DNA of 64,000 bases, from positions 1 to 64,000 of the forward strand of contig NZ_SUMG01000014.1 of assembly GCF_009910325.1 (NCBI RefSeq), in the 5' to 3' direction. Numbering within the stretch: the first letter of the stretch is position 1; each line of letters begins with the position of its first letter. Under the pieces are notes generated by a model that ran no database searches, was not told the DNA's origin, and saw only the letters and a list, made by a program, of their open reading frames with translations. This document shows, one piece after another, positions 55,731 to 64,000 of the stretch. Source of the DNA: Isachenkonia alkalipeptolytica (GTDB lineage Bacteria > Bacillota > Clostridia > Peptostreptococcales > T1SED10-28). A program made the translations under genes and the position numbers.

Positions 55731-56156
55731 CTAAGGGTTAACATATATTAAAGACTCGATTTTTGTATACTTGTTAATTTCTGATGATATTTCAAAATTA
55801 TCGGAGTTTTTTTTTATATTCGGCAAACCCATGCCTGCACCAAACCCTAATTCCCGAACTTTTTGTGTTGCCGTGGAAAAGCCCACCTCCATAGCTTTTT
55901 CCGTGTCTTCAATACCCGGGCCCTGGTCAATGGCTTGGATTTTTATTTTTTCGGTATCGATATCAACCATAATCTTTCCCCCTATGGAATGAATAACAAT
56001 GTTCATTTCTGCCTCATAGGTTACTATGGCGACCTTTCGAATAATTTTAGAGTCGATCCCCAATTTTTTTAACGTTTTCTTTATGGAGCTGGATGCTTCC
56101 CCGGCTTTGGAAAAATCCTCCTTGGCCACAACAAACTCTAAGTTTATAGCACTCAT
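55731..56156 (-). CDS. Anti-sigma-factor-type ATPase (RsbW/RsbT-like)
   Basis: 141 residues. Histidine-kinase ATPase fold of the anti-sigma class: VTYEAEMNIVIHS (N box) near 45-57, AIDQGPGIED near 80-89 and GFGAGMGLPNIKK near 103-115. Could be a serine kinase for an unseen partner. Start ATG at 56156 has AAGGTG 6 bases upstream; frame extends to 56171. Confidence 0.82.
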   Translation of the reverse strand: MSAINLEFVVAKEDFSKAGEASSSIKKTLKKLGIDSKIIRKVAIVTYEAEMNIVIHSIGGKIMVDIDTEKIKIQAIDQGPGIEDTEKAMEVGFSTATQKVRELGFGAGMGLPNIKKNSDNFEISSEINKYTKIESLIYVNP

Positions 56157-56178
56157 CAACTTCACCTTCATTTCCTTC

Positions 56179-56535
56179 TTATTTATGCATAATATTTGCG
56201 CCCCGAAGCCCTTTGCTATGCAAAATTCCGCAGCTGGTATAGAGTATGTGTTTCGTGGTTAAGATCACCATGTTGTTTTCTCTAGCTAATTTTAGAATTT
56301 CATCGTTCGGTTTTTTCCCTCGTACAAAAACAATAGCTTCAATATCCATCATTTCCGCAGTTCTAATGGTTTGCATGTTAATCAGCCCGGTTAGTAGTAA
56401 TGATTTATCTTCTACAAAGGCTAGCACATCACTCATCAAATCACAGGCAAAGGCACTGGTTATTTCCGTTTTTAAATTATCCTCCCCTGCTAATATCTCT
56501 GCACCAAGCAATTCCTTTACTTCTGATAATTTCAT
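56179..56535 (-). CDS. DRTGG-domain protein
   Basis: 118 residues from the ATG at 56535 (GGAG 10 bases upstream). KLSEVKELLGAEILAGEDNL near 2-21 with LMSDVLAFVEDKSLLLTGL near 33-51 is the DRTGG pattern. It heads the five-gene cassette. Longer start at 56580 has no ribosome site. Confidence 0.78.
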   Translation of the reverse strand: MKLSEVKELLGAEILAGEDNLKTEITSAFACDLMSDVLAFVEDKSLLLTGLINMQTIRTAEMMDIEAIVFVRGKKPNDEILKLARENNMVILTTKHILYTSCGILHSKGLRGANIMHK

Positions 56536-56723
56536 TCTCCAATCACTCCTTATTCCTAATTTGCATACTCTTCCTTGCAATGTCTCTGTTATTCACTTCA
56601 TTATAACATTTCTCCCGATGGCATAGTTAAATTTTTAACTATTTTTAATAATTTAACTATATTTCTTCCTATTCATTTTTCTTGGACATTGCTTTTGTAC
56701 ACCCTTATAAATTTATGTGCAAA

Positions 56724-57503
56724 TTATATTAACTCAAAAACCGGGGGAGTTTTTCGTTTGTGCTCCGTACTGTTATGAAGTTTTTTTATTAATTCTTCAT
56801 CCTTATCCGGAATCTTTTTGCCTTGTAAGTAGCGATCAATTTTTTCATAGGTAATTCCCATTTCAGTTTCATCGGATTGGCCTTCCCAAAGACCTGCCGA
56901 AGGATCCTTATGCATGATTTCCTCCGGAACTTCAAGATACTCTCCCCATTGATATACTTCTTTTTTTAATAAGGAGGCCAAGGGTAAAATATCCACCCCT
57001 CCATCACCATATTTTGTAAAGTATCCAGTGTACAGTTCCGCTTTGTTATCCGTTCCAACAACTAGATAATTCATTTCATTGGCTAATGTATAAAGGGTTG
57101 CCATCCTCAATCTCGCTCGAAGATTCCCATCACTTAGTTTGGGATTTTTATGTCCCACGGCTCGGATTGCATTTAGTCCTTCCCGTGTTTTAGCTAGAAT
57201 GCTGTTTTTTTCCATCGAAAGATCAATCGCCATGTTTTTAATATTACATGCCTCCGCTGCTTTTAATGCATGCTTGGCATCCTGCTGATTACTATCAATA
57301 GGCAAAATCACCCCTAAAGAATCATCAGGAAAGGCTCTGACAAGTAAATTCGCTACCACAGCCGAGTCTATCCCACCGGAAAGACCTACCAAAACACCTT
57401 TGCAATTCGCTATTCTAACCTGATCCTGAATCCATCCGATACATGCTTCAACCTGTTTCGGGGTTTCTTTTGCAAAATGGTTCGTTTCTTGTTTTTCTTT
57501 CAT
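56724..57503 (-). CDS. nadE: NH3-dependent NAD+ synthetase
   Basis: 259 residues. Amidates deamido-NAD. PP-loop SGGIDSAV near 43-50, NLRARLRMATLYTLAN near 127-142, GTDNKAELYTGYFTKYGDG near 150-168. No glutaminase domain, so ammonia is the donor. Ends IPDKDEELIKKLHNSTEHKR. Confidence 0.96.
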   Translation of the reverse strand: MKEKQETNHFAKETPKQVEACIGWIQDQVRIANCKGVLVGLSGGIDSAVVANLLVRAFPDDSLGVILPIDSNQQDAKHALKAAEACNIKNMAIDLSMEKNSILAKTREGLNAIRAVGHKNPKLSDGNLRARLRMATLYTLANEMNYLVVGTDNKAELYTGYFTKYGDGGVDILPLASLLKKEVYQWGEYLEVPEEIMHKDPSAGLWEGQSDETEMGITYEKIDRYLQGKKIPDKDEELIKKLHNSTEHKRKTPPVFELI

Positions 57504-57538
57504 ATCCTTCCTCCATTTTCTATTTCAATTAAGTATTA

Positions 57539-57940
57539 TTAACGTTTGCCTAACTCCACCAATACACAACTGTCATGCACCATATTAAAGCCCTTTTCTT
57601 TTCCTAACTCTAAAACTTTGTCATCATAGGATCCCGGCTGAAACCAAAGATATTGCACTTCAGAGGGTTCTAAGCTTTCGATCATTTTATAAGTGATTTT
57701 GGGATTAACGACAAAGTTAATACATTCTACCTTATCAATAATCTGGTCCAGCTCATGGTAAATTTTCTCACCCTTTACTTCATCATATCTTGGGTTCACT
57801 CCGTATACAATATACTTATGATCTTTCAATGTATCGAATACTTTAAATCCGAATTTTTCTTCATTTGGACTAACCCCTACCACTGCCCAATTCATTTTTT
57901 CCAACATTTCTTCCTTTACTGTTCCATTAATTTTTGCCAT
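57539..57940 (-). CDS. CoA-binding-domain protein
   Basis: 133 residues. Rossmann-like CoA_binding_2 fold with WAVVGVSPNEEKFGFKVF near 18-35 and YVWFQPG-like LWFQPGSYDDKVLE near 98. Related to YccU. No enzymatic function known. 3-base gap to yigZ-type gene. Confidence 0.88.
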   Translation of the reverse strand: MAKINGTVKEEMLEKMNWAVVGVSPNEEKFGFKVFDTLKDHKYIVYGVNPRYDEVKGEKIYHELDQIIDKVECINFVVNPKITYKMIESLEPSEVQYLWFQPGSYDDKVLELGKEKGFNMVHDSCVLVELGKR

Positions 57941-57942
57941 TG

Positions 57943-58584
57943 TTATTCCTCCTTTATATATTCCTGAGAATCTCTTACCATATTTCCTTGTCCAGCTGTT
58001 AGGTCCATGAAAGCTTTCTTAGCTTTTGCTACATCCTCCGGGGCAATATACACCTGGCAATGAACTTTTTCATCATAATCTACGGATTTCAGTTTAAAGA
58101 ATTTTTGATTTCTAATTTCATTTTCCACTTTTCCCCAATGATGATATTCAAATTCCAAATTCATTAGCTCATAAAGCTGCATTGTTACTACACCACTAAG
58201 CCCCAGTACTTCTTTGGCGGATTTTGCATATGCTCTTATTAAGCCTCCGGCACCAAGCTTAATTCCACCAAAATATCGGGTGACTATGATTAGTGAATCC
58301 ACTAACTCTTCCTTTTTCATTATTTCAAGAATTGGTTTTCCAGCGGTACCTGAGGGCTCCCCGTCATCACTGAATCTTTGAATTTCATAGTTTTTACCCA
58401 CAATGTAAGCGTATACGTGATGGTTTGCATCGGGATAGGACTTCTTCGTTTTCGCAATTAGACTCTGAGCTTCTTCTTCACTAGTGATTGGTGCGCCGAA
58501 TCCAATAAAACTGGATTTTTGAATTATAATCTCACAGGAATCTTCTTTTTCAATTTTCTTATATTTCTTATAGATTATGATCAC
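57943..58584 (-). CDS. YigZ/IMPACT family protein
   Basis: 213 residues. UPF0029 N-terminal domain: SFIGFGAPITSEEEAQ near 25-40, DDGEPSGTAGKPIL near 72-85, TRYFGGIKLGAGGL near 100-113. Function unclear; translation-linked in eukaryotic relatives. The start is doubtful: GTG at 58584 has only two bases after AAAGGT. Confidence 0.88.
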   Translation of the reverse strand: MIIIYKKYKKIEKEDSCEIIIQKSSFIGFGAPITSEEEAQSLIAKTKKSYPDANHHVYAYIVGKNYEIQRFSDDGEPSGTAGKPILEIMKKEELVDSLIIVTRYFGGIKLGAGGLIRAYAKSAKEVLGLSGVVTMQLYELMNLEFEYHHWGKVENEIRNQKFFKLKSVDYDEKVHCQVYIAPEDVAKAKKAFMDLTAGQGNMVRDSQEYIKEE

Positions 58585-58630
58585 ACCTTTGGTTTTCGTC
58601 TTTCAATTATTATAGCACTGTGGTAAAAAT

Positions 58631-58664
58631 ATTAAAAGAAGTAGCTTTCGCTACTTCTTTTAAT
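58631..58664. terminator. Strong 14-bp hairpin after the Nudix gene
   Basis: ATTAAAAGAAGTAG and CTACTTCTTTTAAT pair perfectly around CTTTCG, flanked by T/A runs. It ends the minus-strand Nudix transcript. Confidence 0.85.
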
Positions 58665-58712
58665 TGTACCCTTTGTATTATAATTTACTCAAATTCTTAA
58701 TCCAGTTCCAGC

Positions 58713-59144
58713 TTATGCATTAACCATACTTTTCATCAGGTCTTTATATTTTTTATAGGAGAGGTTTACCAAAGACTTATCTTGGCTATAGGTAATCATT
58801 TCCATGGCTTCATCAATTTTAAAGAAACCTCCATTTTTAAAGCCTAAGTCGTAGTTCACTGTGAAATCTTTGTTTTTAGCCTTCATAATATACCATGTGA
58901 TTTGATTACAAACCGGTTTTTTCCGCGTAACAGAATAAAATTCGTAACTGGATTCTCCGGCGCTTGACAAAATTTCAGCATCGATACCCGCTTCCTGTTT
59001 TACTCTTTCCAGCGAAGTATCTATTGGAGAATCTTCATTACGAATTTTTCCTTTCGGCAGTACCCATTCGTCTTTTTCATTTTGTAACAGAAATACTTGA
59101 TTTGCATAAAACACAATTCCTCCAGAACAATTTCGTACAATCAT
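58713..59144 (-). CDS. Nudix-fold hydrolase with degenerate Nudix box
   Basis: 143 residues. Fold blocks CSGGIVFYANQVFLLQ near 5-20 and EWVLPKGKI near 26-34 are typical. The Nudix box reads GKIRNED...LERVKQEAGI: the expected REuxEE is ERVKQE, so one catalytic Glu is Gln and the RE pair is swapped. The second Glu is kept. Activity may be lost or altered. Single gene between yigZ and PBP1A. Confidence 0.82.
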   Translation of the reverse strand: MIVRNCSGGIVFYANQVFLLQNEKDEWVLPKGKIRNEDSPIDTSLERVKQEAGIDAEILSSAGESSYEFYSVTRKKPVCNQITWYIMKAKNKDFTVNYDLGFKNGGFFKIDEAMEMITYSQDKSLVNLSYKKYKDLMKSMVNA

Positions 59145-59298
59145 AATCGCAACCCTCCTTTAGTTTTATACCTTAATAATACATGAAAACCCGATGATTT
59201 TCAATCCATTTTCTGAATTTTGTAAATATAGTGCTATAGACTTGAAAATAGTTCGGTTTTGGTCCACTGTTTATCGAATAGATTTTATAAATTAGATA

Positions 59299-59307
59299 TG
59301 GTATAAT
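59299..59307 (+). promoter_or_regulatory. Extended -10 promoter of the PBP1A gene
   Basis: TGGTATAAT, a TGn-TATAAT extended -10, about 45 bases before the start codon; no good -35 is seen. Confidence 0.55.
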
Positions 59308-59357
59308 ACAGATGATTTAGATGTAATCTTATTTTATAACCCTATGGAGGTATTACA

Positions 59358-62180
59358 ATGTCCTATGAAAAAGATGCACAAAATAAAAACAATCGAAAGA
59401 AAAAAAATACATCTTTAAAACAAAAAAAGTTTTTCCAGGCTTTAACCTTTACCACAGCTGTTATTCTGGTCCTTGGCATTATCATTGCCGGGTTTACGCT
59501 GAATTTTGTTTATAGCACCATCAGTGACAGTCCGGATATTGACCCCCGCAATATGTACGATTTACTGGGAAACAACTCCTTTATCCTTGATAACGAAGGA
59601 AATATATTAGAGGAAATTGAGCAGGATGAACATCGAGTGATTGTGGATTATGCTGAAATTCCGGAAATTGTACGCGATGGTTTTGTGGCCATCGAAGATG
59701 AACGTTTCTGGTCTCATAATGGTCTGGACTTCAAAAGAATTGTTGGAGCCGCATGGTCAAATATTTCTTCCGGCACTCAACAGGGCGGCAGCACCATTAC
59801 ACAACAACTTGCAAAGAACCTTTATCTTACCCATGACCAGACCTATACACGAAAGATACAAGACGCTTATTACGCTACCCAAATTGAAAATCAATTGTCA
59901 AAGGATCAAATCCTTGAAGCTTATTTAAACACAATAAACCTTGGAGGCCAAAATCATGGCGTCGAAGCAGCATCCCAGGCATATTTTTCTAAACCTGTAA
60001 GTGAGTTGGATTTAGTAGAAGGGGCCTTGCTTGCGGGGATACCCCGTAACCCTTCCCGCTACTCTCCAATCCGTTACGTTCATGAAGACGATGTGAGCGA
60101 ACAGGATATCGTCTTGGACGATACCTCCGACTATGTCATTATTTTTGATGAACGATCTATTCCCAGATATCAACTGGTCTTACGGATGATGCATAAAAAC
60201 GACTACATCACGGAGGAGGAATACGAAAGTGCTTTAGCCGAAGGGGAAAACCTCCATGAACGTATCAATCCCAGCCGATATGCGGACAGTGGAATTTCTT
60301 CCCACTTTGCTGATCTAGTAAAAGATGATGTAATAGAAGCCTTGGTCGAAAAGGGCCACACAGAAGATGAGGCTAATCAACTACTGTATTCCGGTGGTTT
60401 GAGAATTCATAGTACTTTGGAACGAGGCATGCAGGAAATCACCGAAGAGGAGTTTAACAACCCTGATAATTTCCCCGATAGTTTAAGAGACGAACAAGGA
60501 AACCTATTACGGGATGAAGACGGAAATGTTCAGCCCCAGGGAGCTATGGTTATCTCCGATCCAAAAACTGGTGAAATCAAGGCTTTTATGGGCGGGCGAG
60601 AAACCACGGGGAGACGTATTTTCAATCGGGCAATTGGATCCGGTCGTCCGCCGGGATCCTCTATGAAACCTTTAGCCGCTTATCTTCCTGCCCTTAATAA
60701 TCAGCATACCGTTGCCAGTGTCATTGATGATATCCCTGTATATTTAAACCCAGAGAAGCCCGAGGAAAGATATCCAAGAAATGTTAACCGAGAATATGCA
60801 GGATTAACCAATTTACGTGAGGGTGTAAAATGGTCGAGTAATGTGGTTGCCATGAGACTCATGTTAGAATTAGGTTCTAGCGATTCCGATTCCCTTAGAA
60901 TAATGGGAGAAGCTTTGGATTCTGTGGGTGTTACAATAAATAATCCCGTTAACTCCACGGTACTGGGTTCTGATAATGTAAGTCCTTATGAAATGAATAG
61001 AGCTTATAATGTTATTGCTAACGAAGGTGTTTATACGGACCTTATATCTTTCACACGTATAGAGGACGCTTCCGGAAACTTGATTCTTGAGAACCAACCG
61101 GAAAAACATCGGGTCTATGATCCTGAAGTCAGTTATCTAATGACTGATATAATGAGAACTGCAGTCAATAGCGGATACGGCCGACAAGCTGCAATTCGAT
61201 CGGATAATCAAGGAATTCCTGTTTCAGGAAAAACCGGAACCACCCAGGATCAAAAGGACGCTTGGTTTGTAGGTTTTACTCCTTATCTTTCCGGAGCTAC
61301 TTGGATGGGCTTTGATGACAACGACAATCCGATAACCGGTAGCAGTGTTGTTTCCGCTCGTCTTTGGTCTCAGGTAATGACCCGTATCCATGAAGACTAT
61401 GAAAACAAAGATTTTACAAGACCGGATAACATTATTTCTAGAGAAGTGTGTGCTATATCCGGTAAGATCCCTACAGAGCTTTGCGAAAGAGATCCCCGGG
61501 GAAGCCAGGTGACCACTGAACTGTTTATCCGAGGGACTGAACCCACAGAGGAATGCGACAGCCATGTACTTGTTAAAATCCACGAACCTACCGGTACCTT
61601 AGCAACTGATGATACCCCAGAAGAGGAAATCAAAGAAAAGGTTTATGTCTCTCGACCGGTCCCCTATTACCCTGAAGATCATGATGGTATCACGCCGAGG
61701 GACTGGCCCTATGAGCTTCCGAAAGAATATGAGGAACTGGAAGAGTATGATCCTGAAATCCACGGGACCGGTTCTGTAACCGTGAAATATGTAGAAATTG
61801 ATGAGAACGGCGAAGTAATTCAGACACTTTCTCCTCAAGAGTATGTTATAGAAGATGAAAAAGCCGGAACCGAGTATTCAACAGAGCAGCTTACTTTTGA
61901 TAACTATGAGTTTGTAGGTATGGATCCCGATAGTGCTCCGGCCTCCGGCACGGTATCCAAAGAAGATCAACATGTTATATATCAGTACCAGGCAGTTCTT
62001 CCCGAGGATAGCGAGGATGATGAGCCTGATGAAGATGAAAACGGCGAGACCGATAATGAGGAAAATGAAGACGATGACGAAGATGATAACGACGAAGATG
62101 AAGAGGATGGTGAGGAGGAAGACGATAGTTCTAATGAAAACAATAATGGAAATGGTAATAATAACGGCAACTCAAACTAA
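59358..62180 (+). CDS. Class A penicillin-binding protein (PBP1A type)
   Basis: 940 residues. Cytosolic basic head, membrane helix (about 32-52), glycosyltransferase family 51 domain (EDERFWSHNGLD near 112, QQGGSTITQQLAKN near 143) and transpeptidase domain with SxxK (SSMK near 436), SxN (SSNVVAMRL near 494) and KTG (SGKTGTT near 622). After it an Ig-like part and an acidic tail of about 60 residues, mostly Asp/Glu then Asn/Gly. It polymerises and crosslinks peptidoglycan. Plus strand, own promoter. Confidence 0.95.
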   Translation: MSYEKDAQNKNNRKKKNTSLKQKKFFQALTFTTAVILVLGIIIAGFTLNFVYSTISDSPDIDPRNMYDLLGNNSFILDNEGNILEEIEQDEHRVIVDYAEIPEIVRDGFVAIEDERFWSHNGLDFKRIVGAAWSNISSGTQQGGSTITQQLAKNLYLTHDQTYTRKIQDAYYATQIENQLSKDQILEAYLNTINLGGQNHGVEAASQAYFSKPVSELDLVEGALLAGIPRNPSRYSPIRYVHEDDVSEQDIVLDDTSDYVIIFDERSIPRYQLVLRMMHKNDYITEEEYESALAEGENLHERINPSRYADSGISSHFADLVKDDVIEALVEKGHTEDEANQLLYSGGLRIHSTLERGMQEITEEEFNNPDNFPDSLRDEQGNLLRDEDGNVQPQGAMVISDPKTGEIKAFMGGRETTGRRIFNRAIGSGRPPGSSMKPLAAYLPALNNQHTVASVIDDIPVYLNPEKPEERYPRNVNREYAGLTNLREGVKWSSNVVAMRLMLELGSSDSDSLRIMGEALDSVGVTINNPVNSTVLGSDNVSPYEMNRAYNVIANEGVYTDLISFTRIEDASGNLILENQPEKHRVYDPEVSYLMTDIMRTAVNSGYGRQAAIRSDNQGIPVSGKTGTTQDQKDAWFVGFTPYLSGATWMGFDDNDNPITGSSVVSARLWSQVMTRIHEDYENKDFTRPDNIISREVCAISGKIPTELCERDPRGSQVTTELFIRGTEPTEECDSHVLVKIHEPTGTLATDDTPEEEIKEKVYVSRPVPYYPEDHDGITPRDWPYELPKEYEELEEYDPEIHGTGSVTVKYVEIDENGEVIQTLSPQEYVIEDEKAGTEYSTEQLTFDNYEFVGMDPDSAPASGTVSKEDQHVIYQYQAVLPEDSEDDEPDEDENGETDNEENEDDDEDDNDEDEEDGEEEDDSSNENNNGNGNNNGNSN

Positions 62181-62204
62181 AACTTATATCGGAGAGTGAT
62201 CATC

Positions 62205-62702
62205 TTGACAAAAGCAGGCGTTATTACAGTTAGCGATAAAGGATCAAAGGGTCAAAGAGTGGATAAAAGCGGCCCGGCTATAAAAAAGTTTGTGGAAGAA
62301 AAAATGGACGCCCGGGTTACCTCTATGATAATCGTACCCGATGAACAGGAGCTTATTGAAAAAACTTTACTCTATTACGCTGATGTATTAAAACTGGATT
62401 TAGTTTTTACCACGGGAGGAACAGGGTTTGCTCCCCGGGACGTTACTCCGGAAGCGACTATGAATGTAGTAGATAAACCGACACCGGGCATTTCTGAGGT
62501 TATTCGGTCAAAAAGCTTAGGAATTACACCCAAAGCGATGTTATCCCGGGGAACTTCAGGAATTCGTAAAAGCACATTGATCATCAACCTTCCGGGAAGC
62601 CCTAGAGGCGCCACAGAAAGCGTTTCTTTCATCCTGGATGCTTTGCCCCATGGTATAGATATCTTAAAAGAGGAAGCAAAAGAATGTGCTAGGAAAGACT
62701 GA
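62205..62702 (+). CDS. MoaB/MogA-family molybdopterin adenylyltransferase
   Basis: 165 residues. TTGGTGFAPRDVTPEAT near 67-83 is the MoaB/MogA signature; NLPGSPRGA near 127 is the end motif. It activates molybdopterin with ATP. TTG at 62205 has GGAGAG 8 bases upstream; the GTG at 62196 lies too close. Follows the PBP gene by 24 bases and faces moaC. Confidence 0.92.
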   Translation: MTKAGVITVSDKGSKGQRVDKSGPAIKKFVEEKMDARVTSMIIVPDEQELIEKTLLYYADVLKLDLVFTTGGTGFAPRDVTPEATMNVVDKPTPGISEVIRSKSLGITPKAMLSRGTSGIRKSTLIINLPGSPRGATESVSFILDALPHGIDILKEEAKECARKD

Positions 62703-62715
62703 TTTTCGCTATTTT

Positions 62716-62750
62716 AAAAAGGAGATAAGCTAAGCTTATCTCCCTTTTTT
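62716..62750. terminator. Bidirectional terminator between moaB and moaC
   Basis: AAAAAGGAGATAAGCT and AGCTTATCTCCCTTTTT pair with one bulge; T runs on both strands. Confidence 0.85.
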
Positions 62751-62833
62751 CCTCATTTTTATCCTTTTAGCCCGAGTCCTCAATCAACTTTTTACTGATT
62801 CTTTCTTATTACTGTTTCAAAACAGACGTCTTC

Positions 62834-63313
62834 CTATTCTTTTCTGCGATACGTACCGGACTTCCCTCCAGTTTTTTCTATTAGTTTAATGTCTTCGATA
62901 ACCATATCTTTGTCTATAGCTTTACACATGTCATAAATCGTAAGGGTGGCTATAGAAACTGCACTTAAGGCCTCCATCTCAACCCCGGTTTTGCCATGAG
63001 TTTCTACCTCTCCTTGAACCAAGACTGCATTGTTATCATAATCGATACTAAAGTGAATATCAACTCCGGTTAAAAACAGATTGTGACACATAGGAATCAA
63101 CCGTGAGGTTTCCTTTGCTCCCATGATTCCAGCTACTTGAGCAACACTTAACACATCTCCCTTTGTGATGTTTTGTTTAACAATATTCTCTAAAGTCTCC
63201 TTCTTCATAACAATCTTTCCGACAGCTATTGCTTTACGTTCGGTTTCAGCTTTGCTCCCTACGTCAACCATCTTTGCTCTGCCTTCTTTATTAAAATGGG
63301 ATAATCCATCCAT
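62834..63313 (-). CDS. moaC: Cyclic pyranopterin monophosphate synthase
   Basis: 159 residues. Second step of molybdenum cofactor synthesis. [14 protein letters not shown] near 72-85, [15 protein letters not shown] near 103-117 and the final GGKSG are family blocks. 14 bases downstream of thiI on the minus strand. moaA is not in view. Confidence 0.95.
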   Translation of the reverse strand: MDGLSHFNKEGRAKMVDVGSKAETERKAIAVGKIVMKKETLENIVKQNITKGDVLSVAQVAGIMGAKETSRLIPMCHNLFLTGVDIHFSIDYDNNAVLVQGEVETHGKTGVEMEALSAVSIATLTIYDMCKAIDKDMVIEDIKLIEKTGGKSGTYRRKE

Positions 63314-63327
63314 ATCACACGCCTCCT

Positions 63328-64000
63328 CTACTCCAACTCAAATGTAATAATTTCTTCCTCCATGTTTTCTAATGCTTCGTTTATTAAACCATCAATATCT
63401 AAATTTGTTTCCGAGGCTTTAATAAAATCGATACGAGGCTTTATTAAAGGGCGTTTCGGTAAAAATACGGAACAACAGTCTTCGAAAGGTTGAATCGATA
63501 TTTCGTAGGTATTGATATCTTTAGATATCTTGACAATATCTTCTTTATCAAAAGCGATCAAGGGTCTAAAAATCGGGATTTCCGTTACTTCCGTTACTAC
63601 ACGAAGACTCTCCATGGTTTGACTGGCCACCTGTCCGATATTGTCCCCGGTTATCAATGCGTCAAAATGGTGTTGTTTAGCAATCTCCTGGGCAATCCGT
63701 GTCATAAACCTTCTTGAGATAATGGTCATCTCTTCCTCTTGGCAGTACTTACTGATGGATTTTTGGATATTTAATAGATTCACACTGAAAATTTTAAACT
63801 CTCCAATATACATGCTCAGTTCCTTTGCTAGATCCATGATTTTTTCTTGGGCCCGTTCACTTGTAAAAGGATAACTATGAAAATGAACCCCATGGACCTT
63901 CACTCCTCTTTTTGCCATAATCCACCCTGCAACAGGACTATCGATACCACCGGATAACATTAACAATGCAGAACCATTAGTCTCTAAGGGAAGCCCTCCA
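63328..64000 (-). CDS. thiI: tRNA 4-thiouridine synthase, C-terminal part (cut by window edge)
   Basis: The frame is open to the window end; about 224 codons are visible, the N-terminal ferredoxin-like and THUMP parts lie outside. PP-loop [10 protein letters not shown], then [16 protein letters not shown] with the usual QVASQT. A rhodanese extension is absent, as in Firmicutes ThiI. The protein makes s4U8 in tRNA and can serve thiamine synthesis. moaC follows. Confidence 0.95.
   Translation of the reverse strand, partial: GGLPLETNGSALLMLSGGIDSPVAGWIMAKRGVKVHGVHFHSYPFTSERAQEKIMDLAKELSMYIGEFKIFSVNLLNIQKSISKYCQEEEMTIISRRFMTRIAQEIAKQHHFDALITGDNIGQVASQTMESLRVVTEVTEIPIFRPLIAFDKEDIVKISKDINTYEISIQPFEDCCSVFLPKRPLIKPRIDFIKASETNLDIDGLINEALENMEEEIITFELE

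Noticed and set aside
61982-62170. Minus-strand Ser-rich open frame
   Set aside because: It is the mirror of the acidic Asp/Glu tail of the PBP on the plus strand; composition alone explains it.

Overview
This window looks like a chromosomal segment of an anaerobic, low-GC, Gram-positive bacterium of the class Clostridia. The evidence is: the fused order rnfCDGEAB of clostridial Rnf complexes; an SCIFF (ranthipeptide) precursor with its radical SAM maturase between tgt and secDF; the clostridial mreCD-pbp2-minCDE block; the pair of radical SAM genes before rng and rplU; a two-subunit iron-sulfur L-serine dehydratase; and a complete local selenocysteine-decoding set (selA, selB, tRNA-Sec). I would place it near the Alkaliphilus/Tindallia/Natronincola group, but that is an inference from gene content and protein flavour only.

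Nearly everything is on the minus strand. From left to right: an IS30-type transposase remnant (1-334, +); rseC and tcdA; a 6S RNA (1786-1958); aspS, a metallo-hydrolase, dtd, relA and apt (2031-7756), an aminoacyl-tRNA quality and stringent-response block; a UbiB-type kinase; secF/secD, a gamma-carbonic anhydrase and the SCIFF system (9602-13863); tgt, queA, ruvB, ruvA (13944-17832); fur, an unrecognised protein and a hidden SelW-like selenoprotein with in-frame TGA (17927-19607); a mixed accessory stretch with pirin, MFS transporter, a small FMN-binding membrane protein, a 57-residue CxxC protein and an M23 peptidase (19800-25368); tRNA-Sec, selB, selA and comEA (25527-29692); L-serine dehydratase, ridA and a YheO-type regulator (29944-32610); rsfS, yqeK, nadD, yhbY, obg, rpmA, prp, rplU with its leader (32648-37083); rng and two radical SAM genes; minE, minD, minC, pbp2, mreD, mreC, maf (41363-48102); a Gx-type transporter; the Rnf operon (48850-53906); a five-gene signalling cassette of HATPase, PHP and DRTGG-type proteins (54034-56535); nadE, CoA-binding protein, yigZ, Nudix; and on the plus strand a class A penicillin-binding protein and moaB, then moaC and the C-terminal part of thiI on the minus strand up to the window edge.

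The genes cooperate in a few modules. Cell shape and division: mreCD, PBP2, MinCDE, PBP1A, M23. Energy conservation: Rnf, whose predicted promoter is overlapped by a 34-base dyad, lies directly downstream of a regulatory cassette normally linked to electron-bifurcating [FeFe] hydrogenases, although no hydrogenase gene is here. Selenium: the decoding machinery lies 6 kb from a selenoprotein gene that standard ORF calling misses. No CRISPR array, prophage or rRNA operon is visible. The most rewarding places to look again are the selenoprotein at 19371-19607, the Rnf promoter dyad, the orphan hydrogenase-type signalling cassette, and several small or unrecognised genes between 18.5 and 23.6 kb.
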